From Halomonas sp. ALS9 (GTDB lineage: Bacteria; Pseudomonadota; Gammaproteobacteria; Pseudomonadales; Halomonadaceae): 64,000 bases of DNA. The stretch is from assembly GCF_001651035.1 (NCBI RefSeq), contig NZ_LXRG01000210.1, positions 124,001 through 188,000 of the forward strand, written 5' to 3'. The notes beneath the pieces were generated by a model, which saw nothing but the letters and a program-made list of their open reading frames with translations, did no database searches and was not told the origin of the DNA. The translations under genes and the position numbers were made by a program. Below are positions 1-7,546 of this stretch, one piece after another (position 1 is the first letter of the stretch; each line of letters begins with the position of its first letter).

Positions 1-2
1 CT

Positions 3-746
3 GAGCACCATGAGGCGTTTGGGCACTCTGCGCTGCGCCATAACTGGCAGACGCTTACTCTGGAGCAGGTCTGCTATCGCTACCCGGATGAGGAATCCCG
101 GCCGGGCTTTGCTATCGGCCCCATCGATCTGACCTTACAGCGCGGCGAAGTGGTGTTTCTGATTGGTGGCAACGGCAGTGGCAAATCGACCCTGGCAAGG
201 CTTCTAACCGGGCTCTATCAACCGCAAAGCGGCAGTGTTCGGGTCGATGGCATGCCGCTGCGGGAAGAGGACTGGACACGCTATCGCCAACACTTCTCGG
301 CGATTTATACCGACCTGCACCTATTTGACCGTTTGATGGGCCCCGCGGGCGAGTCACCCGACCCGGCGCTAATGGAAGAGTGGCTAGCGGCACTGGGCAT
401 GCAGAGTAAGCTCGACTTCGACGGTGATCGCGTCACCAACATCAACCTTTCCCAGGGGCAGCGCAAGCGCCTGGCGATGCTGCTGGCCGTGGCCGAACAG
501 CGCGACCTACTGCTGCTGGACGAGTGGGCCGCCGACCAGGATCCTCAGTTCCGGCGAGTCTTCTACCGTGAGCTACTGCCGCAACTTAGGGCGTTGGGCA
601 AAACGCTGGTGGTCATCAGCCACGATGACCACTACTTCGACCAGGCCGATCGCCTGCTGGAAATGCGCGGCGGGCAGCTCGTCGAACTCACCGGTGAGCA
701 GCGGGAAGCCGCCAGCCGCGATGCGGTGGCGAGGGTAAATGGGTAG
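3..746 (+). CDS. Cyclic-peptide/siderophore-type ABC exporter, C-terminal ATPase part (5' end outside window)
   Basis: The reading frame is open from the window edge, so only the nucleotide-binding domain is visible and the membrane domain lies upstream. Walker A (GGNGSGKST) is at nt 165-191, followed by the signature LSQGQRKRLAM and a Walker B reading LLLLDEWAADQDP, then the switch histidine in VISHDDHYF. The DEWAADQDP version of Walker B with an adjacent FRRVFY is typical of the PvdE/SyrD-type exporters that move siderophore precursors or cyclic lipopeptides from cytoplasm to periplasm. The nearby FecI/FecR/TonB receptor set makes a siderophore role plausible, but the biosynthetic genes would have to lie upstream of the window. 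The family is clear; the substrate is inferred. Confidence 0.88.
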   Translation, partial: EHHEAFGHSALRHNWQTLTLEQVCYRYPDEESRPGFAIGPIDLTLQRGEVVFLIGGNGSGKSTLARLLTGLYQPQSGSVRVDGMPLREEDWTRYRQHFSAIYTDLHLFDRLMGPAGESPDPALMEEWLAALGMQSKLDFDGDRVTNINLSQGQRKRLAMLLAVAEQRDLLLLDEWAADQDPQFRRVFYRELLPQLRALGKTLVVISHDDHYFDQADRLLEMRGGQLVELTGEQREAASRDAVARVNG

Positions 747-767
747 TCATTGATGTGAGTCGCTTAG

Positions 768-1043
768 CTAAGCCGCGCCCTGGTTATGACGAAGCTGGAA
801 GAGATCATAATTGGTCTGCATGGATAGCCAGAATTCGGCGCTTCCGGCGTCCAATTTTTCCAGAGCCAATGCCATTTCAGGTGTGACGGAGGCGCTGCCG
901 TTAATTACCCGGTTCAGGGTGTTGCGGTGACAGCCGAGCTGTTCAGCGACCGATGCCACACTGCTAATCTTGTGGCCGTCTTCATCCTCAATCAGACGCT
1001 GCCGAATAATGCGGCCCGGATGTGAGGGGTTATACATCGCCAT
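768..1043 (-). CDS. higA: HigA-family antitoxin (XRE-type HTH)
   Basis: A protein of about 91 residues beginning MAMYNPSHPGRIIRQRL, the typical N-terminus of HigA antidotes. A helix-turn-helix (SVASVAEQLGCHRNTLNRVINGSASVT) is followed by the family's ALALEKLDAGSAEFWLSMQ segment. An ATG at 1058 in the same frame overlaps the toxin stop (TGATG), but the ATG at 1043 has GGGAG about 9 nt upstream and matches the family start. HigA binds and neutralises HigB and represses the operon. It follows the toxin gene, the usual higBA order. Confidence 0.9.
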   Translation of the reverse strand: MAMYNPSHPGRIIRQRLIEDEDGHKISSVASVAEQLGCHRNTLNRVINGSASVTPEMALALEKLDAGSAEFWLSMQTNYDLFQLRHNQGAA

Positions 1044-1057
1044 GGTTTGTTCTCCCA

Positions 1058-1336
1058 TCAGTGATAGTCGTCATAGTCCAGCAGGTAAACATTACCGTCG
1101 CGGAACTCGAAGAACAGTCGCCAGTTCCCCGACACCTTGATGGCATACTGGCCGTCCAGTTTTCCAGTTAGAGGGTGAAGGCCCCAGTTGCCAGCAGCTA
1201 TATCGTCGAGACTGGTGGCTGCGTCCAGTACGGTTAGGCGATCACGGAGACGGTCGACATGATCGACACGGACGCCCCTAGTGCTTCCTTTCTCGACAAA
1301 CAACTTTAGTCCCTTATGCTTGATGCTTTTAATCAT
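1058..1336 (-). CDS. higB: HigB-family toxin (RelE-fold mRNA interferase)
   Basis: A protein of about 92 residues starting MIKSIKHKGLKLFVEKGS, the standard HigB N-terminus, with the RelE-like core LDGQYAIKVSGNWRLFFEF and the C-terminal LLDYDDYH. The family cleaves mRNA on the ribosome and is held inactive by HigA. A TTG at 1348 would add four residues, but the ATG at 1336 fits the family start better. The stop codon shares a base with an upstream ATG of higA, so the two are probably translationally coupled. The pair sits between an ABC exporter and a sigma factor gene. Confidence 0.9.
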   Translation of the reverse strand: MIKSIKHKGLKLFVEKGSTRGVRVDHVDRLRDRLTVLDAATSLDDIAAGNWGLHPLTGKLDGQYAIKVSGNWRLFFEFRDGNVYLLDYDDYH

Positions 1337-1468
1337 CCATCGTACCAACGTATGCCCAACTGGCTTTTATTGATTGTAGCGTGTCGCGCGACAGTGTGCA
1401 ATGCTGGGCTAAGTGCGTATATCTTCACTTCCGCTTGCCTGCTATTGGCTCTGAAGTGAGGGAAGGCA

Positions 1469-1510
1469 TTGACACTGCCTTTAAATTGAAAAAGAATAAG
1501 AATCATTTTC
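1469..1510 (+). promoter_or_regulatory. Predicted promoter with overlapping Fur box
   Basis: TTGACA (1469-1474), a 17-nt spacer and AAGAAT (1492-1497) form a plausible sigma-70 promoter. The sequence AAGAATAAGAATCATTTTC (1492-1510) matches 14 of 19 positions of the classical Fur-box consensus by hand alignment and covers the -10 region. Fur-Fe2+ bound here would block transcription of the downstream sigma factor when iron is plentiful. Confidence 0.7.
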
Positions 1511-1531
1511 GAAATGGTATGGATCCTTTAT

Positions 1532-2086
1532 ATGGCGGTGGCTCCCCAATCAGCCGAGCCCATGGCATACCACACTGGCTGTCGGGACTCGCTCGGCCAA
1601 CTCTATCACCACCATCACCCCTGGCTGCAGCAGTTGCTAAGTCGGCGGCTGGGCTGCGGCGAATCGGCGGCTGACCTGGCCCAGGACGCCTTTGTGCGCC
1701 TGCTGCAAACGCCGCGGCATCTGGATAGCTTTGACGGTGCAAGAGCCTACCTTAGCCGCATGGCCAAAGGGCTGTGCGTAGATCATTGGCGCCGCCAGGA
1801 TATCGAGCGGGCCTGGCAAGAGGCACTGGCCGCTCGCGCTGAGGCGCATTTACCCTCCGTCGAGCACCAGCAGATCGTCATCGAGACCCTGTGCGAGATC
1901 GACCGCATGCTGTCGCGACTGCCTGAAAAGGTGGCCACTGCTTTCCTGGCCTCTCAACTCCACGGCAAACCCTATCGGCAGATTGCCGAAGAACTCGGCG
2001 TTTCCGAACGTATGGTCAAGAAATACATGGCCCAGGCCATGCTGCAATGTGCATTGATTGAAGCCGGTTTCGAGGCCAGCCTCTAA
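1532..2086 (+). CDS. FecI/PvdS-type ECF RNA polymerase sigma factor
   Basis: About 184 residues. Region 2 includes the LYHHHHPWLQQLLSRRLGC stretch, DLAQDAFVRLL and ARAYLSRMAKGLCVDHWRR; region 4 is LPEKVATAFLASQLHGKPYRQIAEELGVSERMVKKYM. This is the layout of iron-starvation ECF sigma factors that drive one TonB receptor gene. In-frame starts exist at 1514, 1532 and 1562; 1514 would leave almost no leader behind the predicted promoter, so 1532 (GGA about 8 nt upstream) is preferred with moderate confidence. The FecR-like gene begins at the base after its stop, so they form an operon. Fur control of this gene is suggested by the overlapping box upstream. Confidence 0.9.
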   Translation: MAVAPQSAEPMAYHTGCRDSLGQLYHHHHPWLQQLLSRRLGCGESAADLAQDAFVRLLQTPRHLDSFDGARAYLSRMAKGLCVDHWRRQDIERAWQEALAARAEAHLPSVEHQQIVIETLCEIDRMLSRLPEKVATAFLASQLHGKPYRQIAEELGVSERMVKKYMAQAMLQCALIEAGFEASL

Positions 2087-3106
2087 ATGGTCTCTGCCGT
2101 AAGCCATGATGAAGCCGCCAAGCGCCGCGCGCTGGCAGAGGCCGCCGAGTGGTTTGCCGAATGGCAGGCGGGCGAGCTCTCTTTAGCCCAACACGAACGG
2201 TGGCAGGCGTGGCTGGAGGCCAGCGATACCCACCGCTGGGCCTGGCAGCAGGTGGAAGGCGTTAGCCAGCGTTTCACCGCCAGCCTGAATGAGGCGGAGC
2301 GGCAGACCGCCGACCGAGTGATCAGCTCGGCGCGGCAACGACGGCGAGGGCGGTGGCATCTGCTGAGTGGGCTCTCTACCCTGGCGTTTGCGGCCGTGTT
2401 GATCGGGCTTTCCTGGCAGTGGACGCCATTGCCCCAGTGGGACGCGTACTGGGGCGCCGACTACCGCACCGCTACCGGCGACATCACCCGCATTGAACTG
2501 GAAGATGGCACCCAAGTGTGGCTAAGCAGCGCCTCGGCGCTGGACGTAGACTATGACCACCAGCAGCGCCGACTGCAACTAGTGGCGGGCGAGGTGCTGA
2601 TTATGACCGGCCAAGACCCCGAACGCCCCTTTTATGTAGATACCCGCAGTGCTCGGCTAACGCCCTTGGGCACTCGCTTTAGCGTGCGCCAACGCCAAAC
2701 CGATGAACTGCTAGCGGTATTTGAGGGCGCGGTGGCTATCCAGACCCATGGCGATGCCGACCATGCCAGCCAGCACCAAGTGGTCGACGCGGGTGAACAG
2801 GCCAGCTACGCCGTTAACGGCATTGGCGAACTCAACCCCGCCGACGGCAGCCGGGCCGCCTGGGCCAACGGTGTTTTGCTGGCGGAAAATATGTCGCTGA
2901 AAACGTTCGCCGCGGAGCTTAGCCAGCATCACCGCGGCCGCCTTGAGGTCGACCCGGCGGTGGCTGACCTTACACTACTCGGCGCTTTCCCGCTTGACGA
3001 TCTGGAGCGCTCCCTGCACATGGTCGAGACCACGCTGCCGGTGACGGTGCGGCAAGTGATGCCCTGGTGGATCAAGATCGAGGTGGCCGGGTCAGAGCGC
3101 GAATAA
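2087..3106 (+). CDS. FecR-like anti-sigma / surface-signal transducer
   Basis: 339 residues. The N-terminal cytoplasmic domain (DUF4880-like, AAEWFAEWQAGELSLAQHERWQAWLEAS) would bind the sigma factor. A single membrane segment lies near residues 88-108 (LSTLAFAAVLIGLSW), followed by the periplasmic FecR domain (RTATGDITRIELEDGTQVWLSSASALDVDY). In this family the periplasmic part senses the STN domain of a ligand-loaded TonB receptor and relays the signal inward to free the sigma factor. Its partner receptor is the next gene. It abuts the sigma factor gene with no spacer. Confidence 0.9.
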   Translation: MVSAVSHDEAAKRRALAEAAEWFAEWQAGELSLAQHERWQAWLEASDTHRWAWQQVEGVSQRFTASLNEAERQTADRVISSARQRRRGRWHLLSGLSTLAFAAVLIGLSWQWTPLPQWDAYWGADYRTATGDITRIELEDGTQVWLSSASALDVDYDHQQRRLQLVAGEVLIMTGQDPERPFYVDTRSARLTPLGTRFSVRQRQTDELLAVFEGAVAIQTHGDADHASQHQVVDAGEQASYAVNGIGELNPADGSRAAWANGVLLAENMSLKTFAAELSQHHRGRLEVDPAVADLTLLGAFPLDDLERSLHMVETTLPVTVRQVMPWWIKIEVAGSERE

Positions 3107-3121
3107 AAGCGTGCCAAGAAT

Positions 3122-3212
3122 AAAAGGGAAAAATTGATTTTCTTGGTTCCCTTTTTTCGCGCGGGTTCGATTCCCCTATATAAGCAGCCAAAAACCATCT
3201 GCAAGGGGAACC
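3122..3212 (+). promoter_or_regulatory. Hairpin-rich leader before the TonB receptor gene
   Basis: AAAAGGGAA (3122-3130) can pair with TTCCCTTTT (3147-3155), a terminator-like stem running into six Ts after fecR. TTCCCCT (3171-3177) pairs perfectly with AGGGGAA (3204-3210), which contains the receptor's ribosome binding site; GCAG/CTGC (3184-3187/3199-3202) extends the stem. GGTTCCC (3145-3151) could instead pair with GGGAACC (3206-3212), so the stems compete. Function is inferred. Confidence 0.5.
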
Positions 3213-3215
3213 GAA

Positions 3216-5663
3216 ATGCCGCAGCACCGCACCGCATTACCTTCATCATCTACCGCTATTAGTCAGCTCCCACGGCGCCGCCGCGCCCTCGCGCTGGCGG
3301 TTCATCTCGCCGCCGTCGGTTTGTTAGCTACGCCGCTATTGTCGCTACCCGCCATGGCGCAAACCACCCAGCAGCAAACACGCCAGTACGCTATCCCTGC
3401 GGGCCCGGTCAGCACGGTAGTCAACCGCTTTGCCTCTGAGGCTGGTGTTTTTATCAGCGGTGCTGGCGAGCTAGGCGAAGGGCGCCAAAGCCCTGGCCTG
3501 CAGGGCCAGTATGGGTTAGATGAAGGGCTCGAACGGCTGCTGAATGGCACCCGCCTTAGGGCCGTACGGCAGGGGGATGGGAGCTATCGGTTGGAGGAGC
3601 GGCCAGATGGGGTGGCGCTGTCGACTATTGAGGTGACAGGAGCGCGTCTGCCCTACGGCATGACCGAGAACAGCAATTCCTACACAAGTGAAAGCACTAG
3701 CATCGGTTTAGCGTCTCAGTTAGTTAAGGAAACGCCTCAGTCCGTCAGCGTCGTGACGCGGGAACGGCTGGATGATCAAGGTACGACCTCATTGGCCGAG
3801 GCCATGCGCAATGTTACTGGTATGACCGTGCGTGAGTACGGGCCCAATCAGTACGAGCTCAAGTCTCGAGGCTATAATATTAACTCCTTTCTCATTGATG
3901 GTAGTCCTGCTCAGAGTCCAGAAAGTGCCTGGGAAAGCGCTGGAGTATTTGATACAGCCCTACTCGATCGTATTGAGGTTCTACGTGGGCCTGCGGGTAT
4001 TCTCCATGGGTCTGGTGAGCCCAGCGGTACCATCAACCTGGTGCGCAAACGTGCTTTAACTGAAAGCCAAGCCTCGGTTACCCTCTCTGCCGGTACAGAT
4101 GATGCTTATCGGGGGGTAGTCGATGTAACTGGCGCACTGGATAGTGATGGGCGAGTCCGGGGCCGCTTCGTCGGTGTCTATGATGATCGAGGCTCCTTCA
4201 TCGATAATGTATATTCGGAGAACAAAGTCGGTTATGGAACCTTGGAGTTCGACCTGACCCCGGATACCACACTGTCCTTGGGGGCAACCATACAAGACGA
4301 AGAGTTCCGCCCTAACTCGGGACTACCGATCTACAGTGATGGTTCTCTACTCAATGTTAGTCGCTCTACGTATCTAGGTTCAGATTGGGAAAAACAAGCC
4401 GGTGATGCCCAGCGTTATTTTGTGGAATTGGAGCATCGGTTGAGCAATGGTGCTGAAATCACTTTTAAAGCCAATCACCTGAATCGAGATTCCAACCTCC
4501 AAAAGAGTGAAAGCCATTCGTCCGTTTCAACCGGTACCGGTGAATTCTTGATGCGCCGAATCCAGTGGGATCAAGAACGCCAGGATGATTATCTCGAATT
4601 TCAGGCACGTACTCCCTTTGAACTGGCTGGGAGCACCCACGAAGCCGTACTCGGCACCAGCTATTTGAGCAGGGAAGTTAACCGTACATTTGCGTCTGGC
4701 AACCCGATCACTGTTCCAGCCAGTATTTTCTCTTCCGACCATAGAACTTCAGAGCCTCCTACTTTCGATCAAAACCCTGTTCGTTCTGACCAGGCCAGCA
4801 CGCAGTATTCAGTCTATAGCCAAGCTAATTTCAACTTATTTGATCCTCTTACTCTTGCCTTAGGGGGGCGCATTAATTGGTGGGAAACGGAGACTTTCCT
4901 CAGCGCTGGAGGTGCAAAGAGCGAGAATGATAGCAGTGGATCTAAATTCATTCCTTATGCGGGCCTGATCTATGGACTCAACCCTGAAATCAATCTTTAC
5001 GCCAGTTACACCGGTTTCTTCGAACCGCAACTGTCCACAGGCCGAAATGGCAATTTTATCGATCCACGTGAAGGTGACCAAATAGAGATAGGGATCAAAG
5101 GATCCAATCTTGAGGGCGAGTTAAACTGGCATGTCGCAGTTTTCCGTATTGAAGACACCAACCGTGCTTATACGGATCCTAATAATCCTGGTTTCTCAAT
5201 TCCTATCGGCGAAGCAAGGAGTGAGGGGGTCGAGCTTGAAGTCAGCGGTCAGTTGTTGCCTCGCTGGGATCTCAGTGCTGGCTATGCTTATACGCAGACA
5301 GAGTTCGTGAAGGACGCTAACTCAGAAGGCCTCACGCTTTCACCGGACACACCTGAGCATAATTTCAACCTATGGTCACGTTATCGCTTTAGTGACACTG
5401 AAAATCAGGGATGGCGCATTGGTGCAGGTGTAAATACCTTTAGTGGAATTTATGCCCAAAGTGGGGATATTCGAACTGAGCAAGGTGGATACACCACTGT
5501 TTCAGCACTGCTCGGCTATCAAGTCAGTGAGAGCTTGGACATCTCATTGAATGGCAATAACCTAACTGATAAGGAGTACTACTCTACAGTTAGAGGCGGA
5601 AATAGGCATAATTATTACGGTGCGCCAAGAAATTTTATGCTTACTATGGATTATATTTTCTAA
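3216..5663 (+). CDS. TonB-dependent siderophore receptor with STN signalling domain
   Basis: 815 residues. An N-terminal signal with an arginine cluster and ...SLPAMAQ cleavage region (about 48 residues) precedes an STN domain (about 55-125, QYAIPAGPVSTVVNRFASEAGVF). Next come a TonB-box-like STIEVTG, a plug (KETPQSVSVVTRERLDDQG...AMRNVTGM), a 22-strand-type barrel and the terminal YIF. It imports a ferric siderophore across the outer membrane and signals to the upstream FecR/sigma pair. Base composition changes sharply after about nt 3650: signal and STN are GC-rich like the neighbours, while plug and barrel are AT-richer, suggesting a domain swap just after the TonB box. The ligand cannot be told from sequence alone. 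Confidence 0.93.
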   Translation: MPQHRTALPSSSTAISQLPRRRRALALAVHLAAVGLLATPLLSLPAMAQTTQQQTRQYAIPAGPVSTVVNRFASEAGVFISGAGELGEGRQSPGLQGQYGLDEGLERLLNGTRLRAVRQGDGSYRLEERPDGVALSTIEVTGARLPYGMTENSNSYTSESTSIGLASQLVKETPQSVSVVTRERLDDQGTTSLAEAMRNVTGMTVREYGPNQYELKSRGYNINSFLIDGSPAQSPESAWESAGVFDTALLDRIEVLRGPAGILHGSGEPSGTINLVRKRALTESQASVTLSAGTDDAYRGVVDVTGALDSDGRVRGRFVGVYDDRGSFIDNVYSENKVGYGTLEFDLTPDTTLSLGATIQDEEFRPNSGLPIYSDGSLLNVSRSTYLGSDWEKQAGDAQRYFVELEHRLSNGAEITFKANHLNRDSNLQKSESHSSVSTGTGEFLMRRIQWDQERQDDYLEFQARTPFELAGSTHEAVLGTSYLSREVNRTFASGNPITVPASIFSSDHRTSEPPTFDQNPVRSDQASTQYSVYSQANFNLFDPLTLALGGRINWWETETFLSAGGAKSENDSSGSKFIPYAGLIYGLNPEINLYASYTGFFEPQLSTGRNGNFIDPREGDQIEIGIKGSNLEGELNWHVAVFRIEDTNRAYTDPNNPGFSIPIGEARSEGVELEVSGQLLPRWDLSAGYAYTQTEFVKDANSEGLTLSPDTPEHNFNLWSRYRFSDTENQGWRIGAGVNTFSGIYAQSGDIRTEQGGYTTVSALLGYQVSESLDISLNGNNLTDKEYYSTVRGGNRHNYYGAPRNFMLTMDYIF

Positions 5664-5710
5664 TAAGCCATGAGCAGGGGAGTAAACCTGCCATTCTAAA
5701 GAACACTAAC

Positions 5711-5759
5711 TTGGCGGCAATTTAAAATTCATTAAATTGGGTGTTAAAATTGCCGCCAA
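5711..5759. repeat. 13-bp perfect inverted repeat downstream of receptor gene
   Basis: TTGGCGGCAATTT (5711-5723) is the exact reverse complement of AAATTGCCGCCAA (5747-5759), with a 23-nt AT-rich loop. No T tract follows, so it is not a classical intrinsic terminator. It may still end or stabilise the receptor transcript, or act as an operator for the next gene. Confidence 0.6.
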
Positions 5760-5811
5760 ATGAGAGATCTATAAGCCTCTTGCTACAATCCTTACCCTAT
5801 ATAGAGAAAAC

Positions 5812-6711
5812 ATGAATATTCTCTCTCAATTAAATATAAGCAACGAATCTTGTCTGCGCGCTTTGGTTTTATATCTTTCTTTTTTTATATCAACCATCAG
5901 TCATGCTTCCTCTCCTCCTTCTACGATAGCCCTTAGTTGGACTACTGCCGAAACGCTGGTCGCCATTGGTGCGCCCCCAATAGGTATGTCAATGAGAGAT
6001 AATTATCAAAAATGGGGAAGCATCAGATCCCTTCCGGAAGACACAGTGGAAGTTGGTATCTCATTTCAACCAAACCTTGAACTTATTACATCAATGCATC
6101 CAGACATAATAGTGTCAGACAGCGTTTTTGCCGTATCCGATGAGCAACTATCAGACACATACAACACACATCGCTTCACTATCTACCAAGAAGACGTAGA
6201 CAGATGGAATGAACTTAAAGATTTCACAAGAAAATTATCCTCGACTATTATGTTGCCAGATTCTGGCGAGGTGTATATTGCCGACCTTGAAGATAAAATT
6301 GAACACCTAAAAAATAGAATCACGGAATGGAACGAACCACTGCTAATTATTCGCGCTTTAGATTTAAACCATGTGAGGGTTTATGGACAAAATAGCTTAG
6401 TTCAAGCCGTACTTGACCAGTTGGGTCTTTCCAACGCCTGGCAAGAACCAACAAACCAGAAGGGATTTTCGATTGTTGGAGTAGAGGCGCTAATCGGCAT
6501 TGATGCGCGACTAGTAATCGTGGAAGGCCCACAACTTTCCGGGAATATAGCAACTCAACTTTCCGACCGTGGCCTATGGCAGTATGTACCCAGCATTCGA
6601 GAAAACAATTTATTAACAGTTCCTCCATTCTGGGTGTTCGGTGCACTACCTTCTGCATATCAGTTCTCAACATCGTTAGTCGAAGCCTTGGAAGACAGTA
6701 CTAGCAATTAA
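5812..6711 (+). CDS. FhuD/BtuF-like siderophore-binding periplasmic protein
   Basis: 299 residues with a signal peptide (LRALVLYLSFFISTISHA) and the layout of class III iron-siderophore binding proteins. Visible motifs are the early ALSWTTAETLVAIGAPPIGM lobe, FQPNLELITSMHPDIIVSD, a connecting helix near residues 155-170 and a C-terminal lobe ending AYQFSTSLVEAL. It would deliver siderophore to an inner-membrane ABC permease. No permease or ATPase gene is adjacent. The gene is AT-rich, like the barrel of the receptor upstream, so the two may have arrived together. Confidence 0.8.
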   Translation: MNILSQLNISNESCLRALVLYLSFFISTISHASSPPSTIALSWTTAETLVAIGAPPIGMSMRDNYQKWGSIRSLPEDTVEVGISFQPNLELITSMHPDIIVSDSVFAVSDEQLSDTYNTHRFTIYQEDVDRWNELKDFTRKLSSTIMLPDSGEVYIADLEDKIEHLKNRITEWNEPLLIIRALDLNHVRVYGQNSLVQAVLDQLGLSNAWQEPTNQKGFSIVGVEALIGIDARLVIVEGPQLSGNIATQLSDRGLWQYVPSIRENNLLTVPPFWVFGALPSAYQFSTSLVEALEDSTSN

Positions 6712-6887
6712 TCTTTTGATTCTGCCCAGTCACAGGCCTGAAGCACCCACTGAGCCTCAGCCCACTGCTTCATCGGAACGCTGATTCGCCGTGCGTTTTT
6801 CCGACATTGATAAACGGTTTTATAATAAGAAAAACTAATGCTCCATTAGCAGGATGATTTTTAGTTATCAGTGGTGCCCAGTACCTT

Positions 6888-6925
6888 AGTGTCAGTTTGA
6901 TCAACACGACGCATATTCTGACACT
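6888..6925. promoter_or_regulatory. 8-bp inverted repeat upstream of LysE-family gene
   Basis: AGTGTCAG (6888-6895) and CTGACACT (6918-6925) are perfect reverse complements just before the GGAG ribosome binding site of the exporter gene. The repeat could be an operator or a leader hairpin. The rest of the 6712-6937 gap holds only a short minus-strand frame (6708 to about 6827, ending VLQACDWAESKD and stop) that resembles a gene remnant but was not identified. Confidence 0.4.
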
Positions 6926-6937
6926 GGGAGCGGGGCA

Positions 6938-7543
6938 ATGTGGGAAAGTTATATCACCGGGCTGGTGGTGAGCGGCGGCATTATCATGGCGATTGGGGCG
7001 CAAAACGCCTATATATTAGGCTTGGCCATTCGCCGGGAGTATCACTGGTGGTCGGCGGGGCTGTGCATGAGTGCGGATATTATCCTGCTTACGGCGGGCA
7101 TGTTTGGGGTGAGTGCTTTTCTGCTGACGATGCCCAGCGCGTTGGAAGTCATGCGCTGGGTGGGCGTCGTGTTTTTAAGCTGGCTGGCGGCCCAGGCACT
7201 GTTTCGAGCCTTTAGCGGGCGGCAGGGGCTTCGCGCCGAGGCGGGCAAAGCGCCCAGTTTAACCAAAGTGATTTTCGCCACTCTTGCGGTCACCATACTC
7301 AATCCACAGGTGTACCTGGACACGCTGCTGCTGATACCCGCCATTGGCGCCCAGCAGGAGAGCGCCGGTGTGTTTGTGGCGGGTGCCTCTACCGCTTCCA
7401 TACTGTGGTTTAGCCTACTGGCCTGGGGCGGTGCCGCACTTTCACCTTGGCTCTCGAAGCCCATCGCGTGGCGCATTATCGACGGCTTGATTGGTTTGAT
7501 GATGGCCGGCATCGCTGTGCATCTCGCGCTCAGTGCCAGCTAG
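6938..7543 (+). CDS. LysE/ArgO-family amino acid exporter
   Basis: 201 residues with about six membrane segments. The family hallmarks are IIMAIGAQNAYILGLAIRREYHWW near the N-terminus, the central LNPQVYLDTLLLIPAIG and SILWFSLLAWGGAALSP. Members export basic amino acids such as arginine or lysine across the inner membrane. It sits alone, with a short inverted repeat before the start codon that may be an operator. The GAQNAYIL and NPQVYLD motifs favour the LysE/ArgO branch over the RhtB branch. Confidence 0.88.
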   Translation: MWESYITGLVVSGGIIMAIGAQNAYILGLAIRREYHWWSAGLCMSADIILLTAGMFGVSAFLLTMPSALEVMRWVGVVFLSWLAAQALFRAFSGRQGLRAEAGKAPSLTKVIFATLAVTILNPQVYLDTLLLIPAIGAQQESAGVFVAGASTASILWFSLLAWGGAALSPWLSKPIAWRIIDGLIGLMMAGIAVHLALSAS

Positions 7544-7546
7544 TCG

